The position numbers were made by a program, and so were the translations under genes. The notes beneath the pieces were generated by a model, which was not told the DNA's origin, did not search any database, and worked only from the letters and a program-made list of their open reading frames with translations. From Pseudomonas putida (GTDB taxonomy: Bacteria; Pseudomonadota; Gammaproteobacteria; Pseudomonadales; Pseudomonadaceae), in contig NZ_CP029693.1 in assembly GCF_003228315.1 (NCBI RefSeq), positions 1,674,001 through 1,738,000 of the forward strand: DNA of 64,000 bases, in the 5' to 3' direction. Below are positions 34,721 through 42,930 of the stretch, in pieces; position 1 is the first letter of the stretch, and every line of letters begins with the position of its first letter.

Positions 34721-36092
34721 AGGCTGGCGCTCTTCCAGCAGTCGCCTGCTGGCGCTCTACAGTGCGTTGTTCGTCGCCTGGAGCGGGATTCTCATGGGGG
34801 TCATGTACTACGAGGTATCGTCCTACCTGGACAACCTGGCCAAACATTCGCTGATGCAACGTCAGCACCTGTTCTCTCGTTTTCAGGGCGAACAACTGGT
34901 GGATGCCCTCGCCGTCAGCATGACCTTCGACATTCGCGGCATCGACGCCTATGGCCTGTTCGATGCCCAGCACCGTTACCTCAACGGCGCGCTGCGCCAT
35001 ATTCCCCAAGGCCTGCCGCTGGACGGCAAGATCCACATGCTCAGCGACTGCGCCGGCTACGACGACCCGACCCTGCCCGCCGACAGCTGTGATGCCGTCG
35101 CCACCCCGACCCGGGACGGCCGTTGGCTGATACTGGTGCGGGATAACGGTTCGTTGTTTGCCGTGACCCGGATCATCCTCCACGCGTTGTTCTGGGGCAT
35201 GACCCTGACCATCATCCCGGGCATCGTCGGCTGGCACCTGTTGCGGCGCCGGCCACTGCGGCGCATTCGCGGGATCCAGGCCAGCGCCGAAGCCATCGTC
35301 GCCGGCGACCTGACCCGGCGCCTGCCGCTGTCCAACCGCCGCGATGAACTGGACATGCTCGCCGCCATCGTCAACGCCATGCTCGAACGCATCGAACGCC
35401 TGATGCACGAGGTCAAGGGCGTGTGCGACAACATCGCCCATGACCTGCGCACCCCGCTGACCCGCTTGCGCGCACAGTTGTATCGCATGCAGCAACAGGC
35501 CGGCGAAGGTTCGACGGAAGCCGCGCAGCTGGACCTTGTCCTCGCCGAGGCCGACACCCTGATGGCGCGGTTTCGCGGGCTGCTGCGCATTTCCGAACTG
35601 GAAGACCGCCAGCGCCGTTCCGGGTTCGTGCAACTCGACCCAGTGTCGCTGCTGCAGGAGCTGCATGAGTTTTACCTGCCACTGGCGGAGGACGACGGCC
35701 TGACGTTCGAACTGCAATTGCCAGCCACGCTGCCATCGCTCAATGGCGACCGTGCACTGTTGTTCGAAGCGGTGGCGAATCTGTTGAGCAATTCGATCAA
35801 GTTCACCCCGCCCGGCGGCCAGGTGATCCTGCGCGGGATCAACGACAACGGTCATACCCGCATCGAAGTCCTCGACTCCGGCCCCGGCATTCCCGAGGCG
35901 GAACGCGTGGCGGTGTTCCAGCGTTTCTATCGCGCGGAAGCGGGCAACCTCAAAAGCGGTTTCGGGCTCGGTCTGTCGATCGTCGCGGCGATCGTCAGCC
36001 TGCATGGATTCAAGCTCGAGGTGGGCAGCAGCGAACTGGGTGGCGCTCAGTTGGTGCTCGATTGCAAGGAAAGCCTGATCCCGCAGACCTGA
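34698..36092 (+). CDS. Sensor histidine kinase (HAMP-HisKA-HATPase)
   Basis: A 464-residue kinase starting at ATG 34698 inside the end of the response-regulator gene. TM1 at about 16-38 (LLALYSALFVAWSGILMGVMY), a periplasmic sensor of about 115 residues with two cysteines (SDCAGYDDPTLPADSCD), TM2 at about 157-178 (ILHALFWGMTLTIIPGIVGW), HAMP to about 230, HisKA with phosphoacceptor His248 (NIAHDLRTPLTRLR), and a HATPase domain with N box (EAVANLLSNSIKFTP), G1 (DSGPGIP) and G2 (SGFGLGLSIV). The cysteine pair may form a disulfide or bind metal in the sensor. Confidence 0.95.
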   Translation: MSLPNPSKGWRSSSSRLLALYSALFVAWSGILMGVMYYEVSSYLDNLAKHSLMQRQHLFSRFQGEQLVDALAVSMTFDIRGIDAYGLFDAQHRYLNGALRHIPQGLPLDGKIHMLSDCAGYDDPTLPADSCDAVATPTRDGRWLILVRDNGSLFAVTRIILHALFWGMTLTIIPGIVGWHLLRRRPLRRIRGIQASAEAIVAGDLTRRLPLSNRRDELDMLAAIVNAMLERIERLMHEVKGVCDNIAHDLRTPLTRLRAQLYRMQQQAGEGSTEAAQLDLVLAEADTLMARFRGLLRISELEDRQRRSGFVQLDPVSLLQELHEFYLPLAEDDGLTFELQLPATLPSLNGDRALLFEAVANLLSNSIKFTPPGGQVILRGINDNGHTRIEVLDSGPGIPEAERVAVFQRFYRAEAGNLKSGFGLGLSIVAAIVSLHGFKLEVGSSELGGAQLVLDCKESLIPQT

Positions 36093-36111
36093 CCCGATCT
36101 GACAAACAACA

Positions 36112-36203
36112 CTGTAGGAGCGAGCCTGCTCGCGATGGCATAAGGTCAGTCACTATCAACGTTGACTGACACTCCGCTATCGCGAGCAGGCTCGCTCCTA
36201 CAG
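36112..36203. repeat. REP inverted doublet
   Basis: CTGTAGGAGCGAGCCTGCTC ... GAGCAGGCTCGCTCCTACAG, spacer ATCAACGTTGACTGACACTC. It lies between the convergent kinase and SRPBCC genes. Confidence 0.93.
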
Positions 36204-36219
36204 TTGTTTATGGTGTCTG

Positions 36220-36630
36220 TCAGACCGGATAGTTAGCCCGCAACGCCTCCAGCCCACCCTGATAAATCCCGGTGAACAACGCCACCACTTCCTCGTCACT
36301 CACACCCACCGGCTCAAACTGCCCGGACCAGGTGACCCGGGCCCCCTGCCCCTGGGCTTCGACCTTGATCGTCGCCAGATAGGCCGTGGCCGGAAACGGC
36401 GCCTGCAAGATCGAGTAGCTATAGGTCTTTGCATCGTTGTCGAACTTTTGCAGACGTTCGATCACCACCCCGCCGTCGGCCGTTTGCAGGCTGCGTACCC
36501 GCCCGCCTTCGCTCAGTTCACTCTTGGGGATGAAGGGCAGCCAGTCGGGCAGCGAGTCGAAGCCGCCGATCAATTGCCAGACCTGATCGGCCGAAGCCGG
36601 GATGTCGATGAATGCTGAGGTCGTTGCCAT
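36220..36630 (-). CDS. SRPBCC (START/polyketide-cyclase-like) family protein
   Basis: A 136-residue protein with the SRPBCC layout: N-terminal strand and helix (TSAFIDIPASADQVWQLIGG, FDSLPDWLPFIPKSELSEGG), central strands (VVIERLQKFDNDAKTYSYSI) and long C-terminal helix (DEEVVALFTGIYQGGLEALR). The fold forms a cavity for a hydrophobic ligand; no catalytic residue can be assigned. It lies 28 bases downstream of an SDR gene in the same direction and is probably cotranscribed. Confidence 0.88.
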   Translation of the reverse strand: MATTSAFIDIPASADQVWQLIGGFDSLPDWLPFIPKSELSEGGRVRSLQTADGGVVIERLQKFDNDAKTYSYSILQAPFPATAYLATIKVEAQGQGARVTWSGQFEPVGVSDEEVVALFTGIYQGGLEALRANYPV

Positions 36631-36658
36631 GAATCAATACTCTCCAGATCAATGAAAT

Positions 36659-37456
36659 TCAGATTGCCAGGCTGTCGACGACACCGCCGTCGACTCGCAG
36701 GGCGGCGCCGGTAGTGGCCGAGGACAGCGGTGAAGCGATGTAGGCGACCAGGTTGGCCACTTCCTCGACATCCGCCACGCGCTGGATGATCGAACTCGGA
36801 CGCGCATTGCGCACAAAGGCATCGGCCTCTTCGCGAACGCTGCGGCCGGAAGCGGCGACGGCATCCTTGAGCATTTCCTCCACACCGCCAGTGAGGGTCG
36901 GCCCCGGCAGGATCGCGTTGACCGTCACCCCGGTACCCGCCAGGCGCTTGGCCAGTCCATGGGATACCGCCAGGTTGGCGCTTTTGGTCACGCCATAGTT
37001 GAGCATGTCGGCCGGGATCGCGATCCCGGATTCCGAGGACAGGAAAATCACCCGGCCCCAGCCCTGCTTGACCATGTCCGGTACGTAATGCCGGGACAGG
37101 CGCACACCGGAGATCACGTTGATCTCATAGAACCGCGTCCACTCGCTGTCGGGGGTGTCAAAGAAATCAACCGCGGCGTAGATCCCCAGGTTGTTCACCA
37201 GAATGTCGGCCCGAGGCTCGGCGGCGAACAGTTTTTCCGCGCCTGCGGCAGTGCCCAGGTCAGCGGTCAAACCGCGCAATTGCGCACCCGGCACGCTCTG
37301 GCGAATGCTCGCCAGCGCGTGCTCGACCTTGGCCGTGTCACGGCCGATCACCACCACCGTGGCGCCGGATTCGGCCAACGCCTTGCTGATGCCCAGACCA
37401 ATGCCGTCGGTACTGCCGGTGACGATGGCCAGTTTTCCAGTCAGATCGATTTTCAT
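36659..37456 (-). CDS. Short-chain dehydrogenase/reductase
   Basis: A 265-residue classical SDR. Cofactor motif TGSTDGIG (residues 13-20), NNLG (near 89), catalytic Ser in FLSSESG and the YxxxK pair in NYGVTKSANLAVS, then the PG motif (ILPGPT). The last residues (ALRVDGGVVDSLAI) are typical. It should use NAD(P)(H) to oxidise or reduce an alcohol/ketone. GGGAGC stands before the ATG at 37456. Transcribed with the SRPBCC gene. Confidence 0.93.
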   Translation of the reverse strand: MKIDLTGKLAIVTGSTDGIGLGISKALAESGATVVVIGRDTAKVEHALASIRQSVPGAQLRGLTADLGTAAGAEKLFAAEPRADILVNNLGIYAAVDFFDTPDSEWTRFYEINVISGVRLSRHYVPDMVKQGWGRVIFLSSESGIAIPADMLNYGVTKSANLAVSHGLAKRLAGTGVTVNAILPGPTLTGGVEEMLKDAVAASGRSVREEADAFVRNARPSSIIQRVADVEEVANLVAYIASPLSSATTGAALRVDGGVVDSLAI

Positions 37457-37789
37457 ATTCAAGCTCCCAAGTTCTGCTGTGGTGCCGAGATAGGGGGTCA
37501 GGAGTGACCGTTGAGCGAATCCTAGGGCTCGACGATCCGACCGTCCAAGACATAATAAGCAGGAGTTAAGCCCTACGAGGTCTGAACGCCCAGGATCAAC
37601 CGAGCCATTCAGTGTAGGAGCTCGCCGAAGGATGCGATCTTTTGCTTTTAGCACCCCATCTCGAAAAGAGATGACTCCATCTGAATTCAGCACTACGAGT
37701 GTTGACCCAACGCTGACTAAGATGAGCGACTCCTCCCGACACAAGCCACAGCGTTGCCCGTGGCGCACAAAAAAACCGGAGATTGCTCG
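37457..37789. other. Intergenic region, 333 bases
   Basis: Divergent promoter region of the SDR and the FAD dehydrogenase gene. It holds one degraded copy of the second repeat family (37613-37645). GGAG at 37776-37779 is the ribosome binding site of the dehydrogenase gene. No other feature was seen. Confidence 0.55.
37613..37645. repeat. Degraded single copy of the GATCGCAGCC repeat family
   Basis: GTGTAGGAGCTCGCCGAAGG then ATGCGATCTTTTG. Compared with the two hairpin copies at 30755 and 32262 it has only one arm and a changed centre (GGATGCGATC for GGCTGCGATC). Confidence 0.75.
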
Positions 37790-39208
37790 ATGAACATTGC
37801 CGTTGCCTGTGAACACCCGCCCCTGCCCGATGCGTTGCGCGACGAATTGAGCCAACTGCTCGGCGATCGTTTCTCCACCTCCGCCAGTGTGCGCGAGCAC
37901 CATGGCACTGACATCTCCGCCCTCGATCCGCTGCCGCCGGATGCCGTGGCCTTCGCCAACAGCCTGGAAGACATCGTCGCCATCAGCAGCGCCTGCCACC
38001 GCCACGACGTGCCGATGATCGTCTACGCCAGCGGCACCTCGCTGGAGGGCTGGCTGCAGGCGTCCCACGGCGGCGTCAGTATCGATGTGTCGGGCATGGA
38101 CAAGATTCTCGAGATTCGCGTCGACGACATGGACGCCACGGTACAGCCGGGCGTGACGCGCAAACAGCTGAACGCCGCCCTGCACGGTACCGGCCTGTTC
38201 TTCCCGATCGATCCCGGCGCGGACGCATCGCTGGGTGGCATGGCCGCGACCCGCGCCTCGGGTACCAACGCCGTGCGCTACGGCACCATGCGCGAGAACG
38301 TACTGGGCATGACCGCCGTGCTGGCCGATGGTCGGGTGATCAACACCGGTGGCCGGGCGCGCAAATCCTCCGCTGGCTACGACCTGACGCATCTGCTGGT
38401 GGGCTCCGGCGGCACCCTGGCGACCATCGCCGAACTGACCGTCAAACTTCATCCGATTCCCGAAGCGATTTCGGCGGCGGTGTGCCGTTTCCCCAGCGTC
38501 GATCACGCGGTTCGCACGGTGATCCAGACCATCCAGTTGGGTGTGCCGATTGCCCGCATCGAACTGATCGACGCCCTGACCGTGCGCGCCCTCAACGCCT
38601 ACAGCAAAACACAACTGCCAGAAGCGCCGTCGCTGTTCTTCGAATTGCATGGCTCCGAAGCCGGGGTCAAGGAACAGGTCGAAACCGTGCGCATGGTCGC
38701 CGACGAGCACGAAGGCCAGGATTTTGAATGGGCGGTGCACCCGGAGGATCGCAGCCGACTGTGGCAGGCGCGCCACGAAGCCTATTTCGCCGCCCTCGCC
38801 CTGCGCCCGGGTTGCCGCTCGCTGACTACCGATGCCGTGGTGCCGATCTCGCGTTTGGCCGAATGCATCGAAGCCACCGCGGCGGATCTGGCGGAAAACG
38901 GTTTGCTGGCACCGATCTTCGGCCATGTCGGCGACGGCAATTTCCATGCGCTGATCCTGGTCGATCCCAATGACCCGGGCGAAGTCGAGCGTGCCGAAGC
39001 CGTGGCCCATAGCCTGGCAGAGCGGGCAATCTCGATGGACGGCAGCTGCACCGGCGAGCACGGTGTCGGCCTGACCAAGCAGCACTTCATGGCCCTTGAA
39101 CACGGCGCCAACGCCGTCGACACGATGGCCGCGATCAAGGCCGCGCTGGACCCGAAACAGCTGATGAACCCCGGCAAGATCTTCCCCCGTGGCCGTGCGC
39201 AGCGCTGA
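37790..39208 (+). CDS. FAD-linked D-lactate/D-2-hydroxyacid dehydrogenase
   Basis: A 472-residue flavoenzyme of the D-lactate dehydrogenase (cytochrome)/GlcD family. Residues about 45-220 are the PCMH-type FAD domain (VPMIVYASGTSLEG, FFPIDPGADASLGGMAATRA, SGTNAVRYGTMRENVLGM, RKSSAGYDLTHLLVGSGGTL). The C-terminal half carries the conserved metal/substrate histidines (FGHVGDGNFHALI; GEHGVGLTK) and the end motif IKAALDPKQLMNPGKIF. It oxidises a D-2-hydroxyacid and passes electrons to the respiratory chain. The ATG at 37790 follows GGAG. The LysR and MFS genes that follow on the same strand suggest a small catabolic unit for a carboxylic acid. Confidence 0.93.
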   Translation: MNIAVACEHPPLPDALRDELSQLLGDRFSTSASVREHHGTDISALDPLPPDAVAFANSLEDIVAISSACHRHDVPMIVYASGTSLEGWLQASHGGVSIDVSGMDKILEIRVDDMDATVQPGVTRKQLNAALHGTGLFFPIDPGADASLGGMAATRASGTNAVRYGTMRENVLGMTAVLADGRVINTGGRARKSSAGYDLTHLLVGSGGTLATIAELTVKLHPIPEAISAAVCRFPSVDHAVRTVIQTIQLGVPIARIELIDALTVRALNAYSKTQLPEAPSLFFELHGSEAGVKEQVETVRMVADEHEGQDFEWAVHPEDRSRLWQARHEAYFAALALRPGCRSLTTDAVVPISRLAECIEATAADLAENGLLAPIFGHVGDGNFHALILVDPNDPGEVERAEAVAHSLAERAISMDGSCTGEHGVGLTKQHFMALEHGANAVDTMAAIKAALDPKQLMNPGKIFPRGRAQR

Positions 39209-39248
39209 GGCGCGTTAGCATGTCGGCCGGCTGACCCAGGGAGGACAT

Positions 39249-40187
39249 ATGGAAATCCGTCAGATCAAATATTTCGTCGCGATCATCGATTGCGGCAGCC
39301 TGTCGCAAGCGGCGCGCCAGGTGCACGTGGCGCAATCGGCGCTGAGCAAACAGATGTCGGCACTGGAAGCCGAACTGGGCGCGCAGTTGCTCTATCGCAA
39401 TCACAACGGTGTGATCGCCAGCGAGGCCGGCAAGGTGTTCTACGAGTATGCCCAAGGCATGCTCAAGCACCTCAGCGATGCCCGTGCGGCAGTGAACAGC
39501 AGCCCGGACGCGGTCAGTGGTTCGATTGTCGTCGCCTTGCCGCAAAGCGTGGCGACCATCATTGCCATGCCGCTGATGCGCACGGTCAAGGCGCGTTATC
39601 CGCAGGTGGCGTTCAACTTCAACGAAGAGCTGACCGGCAACGTCATGGATCAACTGGTCCATGGCCGCGTCGATCTCGCGCTGTTCACCTCCGAGGGCCT
39701 GCCGAGCCAGGTGCTGTTCAGCCCGTTGGTCGAAGAGGATTTCTACCTGATCCACACGGCCAACGACCCCGATGCGCCGCCACCGGGGGAAGTGTCACTG
39801 CAACAGGCGCTGGCGCAACCCCTGGTGTTCCCCAGCCAGGCCCACGGCCACAGCACCCGGACCCTGGTCGAACAAGCGGTGAAGCTGCACGGCCTGCCCC
39901 TGGCCGAGATCGCGATGGAGGTCAACTCGGTGCACATCCTCAAGAGTGCGGTCGAGGCCGGTATCGGGCACACCATCATGCCGTTGAACCTGGCGGTGCG
40001 CGAAATCGAGGACGGTCGCCTGGTGGCCCATCGCATCGCCGCAGACGGCCTGACACGAACCCTGGGGATTTGCAGTTGCACCACGATGCCCGCCAGCCAC
40101 CTGAAAAACCTGATCAGCGAGCTGATCCGCGAAGTGGTGCACGGCTTGTGCGAGCGCGGTGAATGGCCGGGCGGCCGGGCGCTCTGA
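39249..40187 (+). CDS. LysR family regulator (Nac/Cbl-like branch)
   Basis: A 312-residue regulator. HTH: YFVAIIDCGSLSQAARQVHV, AQSALSKQMSALEAELGAQL. Effector domain from about residue 92 (GSIVVALPQSVATIIAMPLM). The start MEIRQIKYFVAI with GGAGG upstream is clear. It sits 40 bases after the FAD dehydrogenase and 57 bases before the MFS gene on one strand, so it most likely regulates this unit. Confidence 0.93.
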   Translation: MEIRQIKYFVAIIDCGSLSQAARQVHVAQSALSKQMSALEAELGAQLLYRNHNGVIASEAGKVFYEYAQGMLKHLSDARAAVNSSPDAVSGSIVVALPQSVATIIAMPLMRTVKARYPQVAFNFNEELTGNVMDQLVHGRVDLALFTSEGLPSQVLFSPLVEEDFYLIHTANDPDAPPPGEVSLQQALAQPLVFPSQAHGHSTRTLVEQAVKLHGLPLAEIAMEVNSVHILKSAVEAGIGHTIMPLNLAVREIEDGRLVAHRIAADGLTRTLGICSCTTMPASHLKNLISELIREVVHGLCERGEWPGGRAL

Positions 40188-40244
40188 GTCGTATAACCCG
40201 ACCCTTTCATGATCGCCCCTACAACAACAAAAAAGAGGCTTGCG

Positions 40245-41573
40245 ATGAACACAACAAACCCCGATGACCTTGCGGATGCAGCCCTGCACTCGGCCTACCG
40301 CAAAACCGCCTGGCGGGTGATTCCGCTGCTGATCGTCTGCTACCTGGTCGCCTACCTGGACCGCGTCAACGTCGGCTTCGCCAAATTGCAGATGCTCGAC
40401 GACCTGAAATTCAGCGACGCCGTCTACGGCCTCGGCGCCGGGGTATTCTTCGTCGGTTACCTGATGTTCGAGATTCCCAGCAACATCGCCCTGCACCGCT
40501 TCGGCGCCAGGCGCTGGATCGCCCGCATCATGATGACCTGGGGCCTGCTGTCGGCGGCGATGATGTTCATCCAGACGCCGATGAGCTTCTACGTGCTGCG
40601 ATTTCTGATCGGCATCGCCGAAGCGGGATTCTTTCCGGGGATCATCTTCTACCTCACCACCTGGTTTCCCGCCCATCGACGCGGGGTGATGATTTCCCTG
40701 TTCATCGCCGCCCTGCCGATCTCCAGCATGCTTGGCTCGCTGATCTCCGGGTGGATCATGCAGAACCTCCATGGCGTGGCCGGTTACGCGGGCTGGCAGT
40801 GGTTGTTTGTGATCGAAGGCTTGCCGGCGGTGTTCCTGGGGGCGGCGGTGTTTTTCCTGCTGCGCGACAGGATCGCCGATGCGCAATGGCTCAGCCCCGA
40901 AGAGAAACGCGGCATGCAGGCCGCGTTGGATCGTGAAGCCTTGGGCAAAGCGCAACACTCGCTGCGCGATGGTTTGCTGAACCCGAAGATCTGGCTGCTC
41001 GGTGGGGTGTATTTCTGCCTGGTGCTGGGGCAATACGTGATCAGCTTCTGGATGCCCACCATCATCCGCAACAGCGGTGTCGCCGAGCCGTGGGCCATCG
41101 GCGTGCTGACGGCCATCCCCTACTCGGTCGCGGCGATCAGCATGGTGTTGGTCGGTCGCAGCTCCGACCGCCATCGCGAATACCGCTGGCACCTGGCGAT
41201 CTGCGCCTGCATCGGCGCGGCCGGAGTGATCTTCGGCACCCTGTTCGGCAACAACCTGCTGCTGGCCATGCTCGGCCTGACCGTCGGCACCGCCGCGATG
41301 ATCAGCAGCCTGCCGGTGTTCTGGGGCATGCCCACCGCCGTGGTCGGCGGCGCGGCGGCTGCGGCGGGGATTGCCCTGATCAATTCACTGGGCAACGTCG
41401 CGGGGTTCTTCAGCACCATCGTGGTGGGCTGGTTGACGCAAGTGACCGGCAGCACCCAGGTGGCCATGTACTTCATGGCCGGGGCGTTGGTGGTCGGTGG
41501 ATTGCTTGGGTTGAGCGTGTCGCGGGCGGGTCAGGTTCCATCGGCGGCGACACCGGATCCGCTTCTCAGGTAG
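40245..41573 (+). CDS. MFS transporter, anion:cation symporter type, ending in a repeat
   Basis: A 442-residue carrier with twelve helices. YLDRVNVGFAKLQM in helix 1 is the signature of the anion:cation symporter group (tartrate, phthalate, hexuronate carriers). It should import an organic acid, possibly the substrate of the upstream FAD dehydrogenase. The ATG at 40245 follows AGAGG; the frame is open 36 bases further. The stop TAG lies in GGTAGGAGCTGCCGCAGG, that is, in a copy of the second repeat family, so the repeat supplies the stop codon. Confidence 0.93.
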   Translation: MNTTNPDDLADAALHSAYRKTAWRVIPLLIVCYLVAYLDRVNVGFAKLQMLDDLKFSDAVYGLGAGVFFVGYLMFEIPSNIALHRFGARRWIARIMMTWGLLSAAMMFIQTPMSFYVLRFLIGIAEAGFFPGIIFYLTTWFPAHRRGVMISLFIAALPISSMLGSLISGWIMQNLHGVAGYAGWQWLFVIEGLPAVFLGAAVFFLLRDRIADAQWLSPEEKRGMQAALDREALGKAQHSLRDGLLNPKIWLLGGVYFCLVLGQYVISFWMPTIIRNSGVAEPWAIGVLTAIPYSVAAISMVLVGRSSDRHREYRWHLAICACIGAAGVIFGTLFGNNLLLAMLGLTVGTAAMISSLPVFWGMPTAVVGGAAAAAGIALINSLGNVAGFFSTIVVGWLTQVTGSTQVAMYFMAGALVVGGLLGLSVSRAGQVPSAATPDPLLR

Positions 41574-41640
41574 GAGCTGCCGCAGGCTGCGATCTTTTGA
41601 TCTTGCCTTTAAAAACTAAATCAAAAGATAGCAGCCTCGT
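41570..41640. repeat. Copy of the GATCGCAGCC repeat family supplying an MFS stop codon
   Basis: GTAGGAGCTGCCGCAGGCTG then CGATCTTTTGATC ... CAAAAGATAGCAGCCTCG. The two arms can pair imperfectly around an AT-rich centre, giving a terminator-like hairpin for the MFS gene. Confidence 0.8.
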
Positions 41641-41672
41641 TGCACTCGACAGCTCACATGATCGGTACCCCA

Positions 41673-41774
41673 TTGTAGGAGCGAGCCGGCTCGCGATGGT
41701 CGTGAACGATAACGCGATGAACCAGACAACCCGCGTCACCCTCAGGTTTTTCGCGAGCATGCTCGCTCCTACAG
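41673..41774. repeat. REP inverted doublet next to the Rhs gene
   Basis: TTGTAGGAGCGAGCCGGCTC ... GAGCATGCTCGCTCCTACAG with a diverged spacer (AACGATAACGCGATGAACCA). Both arms have point changes relative to the consensus. Confidence 0.88.
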
Positions 41775-41885
41775 GGGATCGGTGGGCATCCAGGACACCG
41801 CAAAACTATCAGATCTGCTGGTACCCAATCCCTGCCTTACCAAAGATACTCAAGCGCCAAGCCCTTGAAAGCCAGGAGCGCAGCA

Positions 41886-42686
41886 ATGGTGTCAACCACA
41901 CTATTGGCAACTGATCAGCAGTGCTCAGTGCTGAACACGCTCAAAGCAAACCATCCACCACAAACCATTGCCTATTCGCCCTACGGGCATCGCCCCGCTG
42001 CGTCATGGCTGCTCTGCTTGCTGGGGTTCAATGGCGAACTTGTAGACTTGATGACCGGGCATTATTTGTTGGGGAATGGGTATCGGGCGTTTAATCCGGT
42101 GTTGATGCGGTTTAACAGCCCGGACAGTTTAAGTCCGTTTGGCGAGGGGAGGTTTAATGCGTATGCGTACTGCGAGGGTGATCCAGTTAACCTGAACGAT
42201 CCGACTGGGCACGCTGCTGGATGGGCTCTTGTGCGGACCAACCTTAAACGAATCATCTCCCAGCACCGCTCGATTCCTCAGACAAGGACGAATGGAACGA
42301 TGTGGCTGGGCGAAGCGCCTTCGAGATCTCCCCGCTCCGTAGCCAGAGTTGAGCCCGTGCAAGCTCCGCCCTCAGCATCGCACAGCACCATACTTCCGAA
42401 TGTAGTTCCCCGCTCGCCAAACGCGCCTGCGCAAACGTCACCTGCAATGAGGGAAGTGGTGCATAACACTGTCCAGCCCCCGCGCACCGCAGTCGTCCTT
42501 CCAACACCGATTACAGATCCTGGTCGATTGGCTGAGTTAACTCACTATGGCAACTTGGAAGGAATTGGGATCACAAATTTCCCAAGGGGGAATCAACTGG
42601 CTGCACAAAGAACACAAGTGTTTGAAATTCGCAGGACCATCGACCAACGAATGGAAGGTGGTGTTTTGCGGGGAAACAGAGCCTGA
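41886..42686 (+). CDS. Orphan Rhs-repeat-associated core protein with variable C-terminus
   Basis: A 266-residue protein. Residues about 45-110 are an RHS-associated core: LLGFNGELVDLMTGHYLLGN, GYRAFNPVLMRFNSPDSLSP, FGEGRFNAYAYCEGDPVNLN, DPTGH. In full Rhs proteins this core ends the encapsulating shell and is followed by a variable toxin domain. Here there are only about 40 residues before the core, and a proline-rich 155-residue C-terminal part (ending TQVFEIRRTIDQRMEGGVLR) that I do not recognise. AGGAG precedes ATG 41886. No large Rhs, VgrG or clear immunity gene is adjacent. REP sequences flank it. It could be an orphan toxin tip used for recombination, or a stand-alone protein. Confidence 0.85.
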   Translation: MVSTTLLATDQQCSVLNTLKANHPPQTIAYSPYGHRPAASWLLCLLGFNGELVDLMTGHYLLGNGYRAFNPVLMRFNSPDSLSPFGEGRFNAYAYCEGDPVNLNDPTGHAAGWALVRTNLKRIISQHRSIPQTRTNGTMWLGEAPSRSPRSVARVEPVQAPPSASHSTILPNVVPRSPNAPAQTSPAMREVVHNTVQPPRTAVVLPTPITDPGRLAELTHYGNLEGIGITNFPRGNQLAAQRTQVFEIRRTIDQRMEGGVLRGNRA

Positions 42687-42714
42687 CGAATATCTGTCGA
42701 ACTGGTCATTCTCA

Positions 42715-42740
42715 CTGTAGGAGCAAAGCTTGCTCAGGTG
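42715..42740. repeat. Truncated single REP arm
   Basis: CTGTAGGAGCAAAGCTTGCT then CAGGTG: a half REP that stops matching after GCTTGCTC (GCGATGG is lost). It lies 28 bases after the Rhs gene, just before a gene-fragment scar, and may mark a rearrangement breakpoint. Confidence 0.75.
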
Positions 42741-42761
42741 TCGGGGCCAAATTTTAAGGAA

Positions 42762-42928
42762 TTACCACAGCGCCAACGAATAGCTCACGATCAACCGATT
42801 CTCATCAACATCACTGGAAAAATTGCTCCGCGCGCTGGCGTTTTTCCACTTCACCCCAAGGTTTTTCAACGGTCCGCTCTGGATCACGTAACCCAACTCC
42901 GAATCCCGTTCCCACTCCTTGCCCTCCG
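42762..42928 (-). pseudogene. C-terminal fragment of an OprD-family porin
   Basis: The minus strand encodes GKEWERDSELGYVIQSGPLK, NLGVKWKNASARSNFSSDVD, ENRLIVSYSLALW and a stop (TAA at 42762-42764). This is the characteristic end of OprD-type substrate-specific porins (usually about 420-450 residues): the last three beta strands with the C-terminal aromatic residue. Everything before residue EGKEW is missing; at about 42928 the sequence changes into a CoA-transferase fragment read on the opposite strand. So the porin gene has lost about 90 percent of its length. Confidence 0.85.
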
Positions 42929-42930
42929 TC

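Noticed and set aside
36659..39103. 814-codon minus-strand frame joining the SDR gene with sequence opposite the FAD dehydrogenase
   Set aside because: Only the last 265 codons are protein-like; the rest is antisense to a conserved FAD dehydrogenase and lacks a ribosome binding site.
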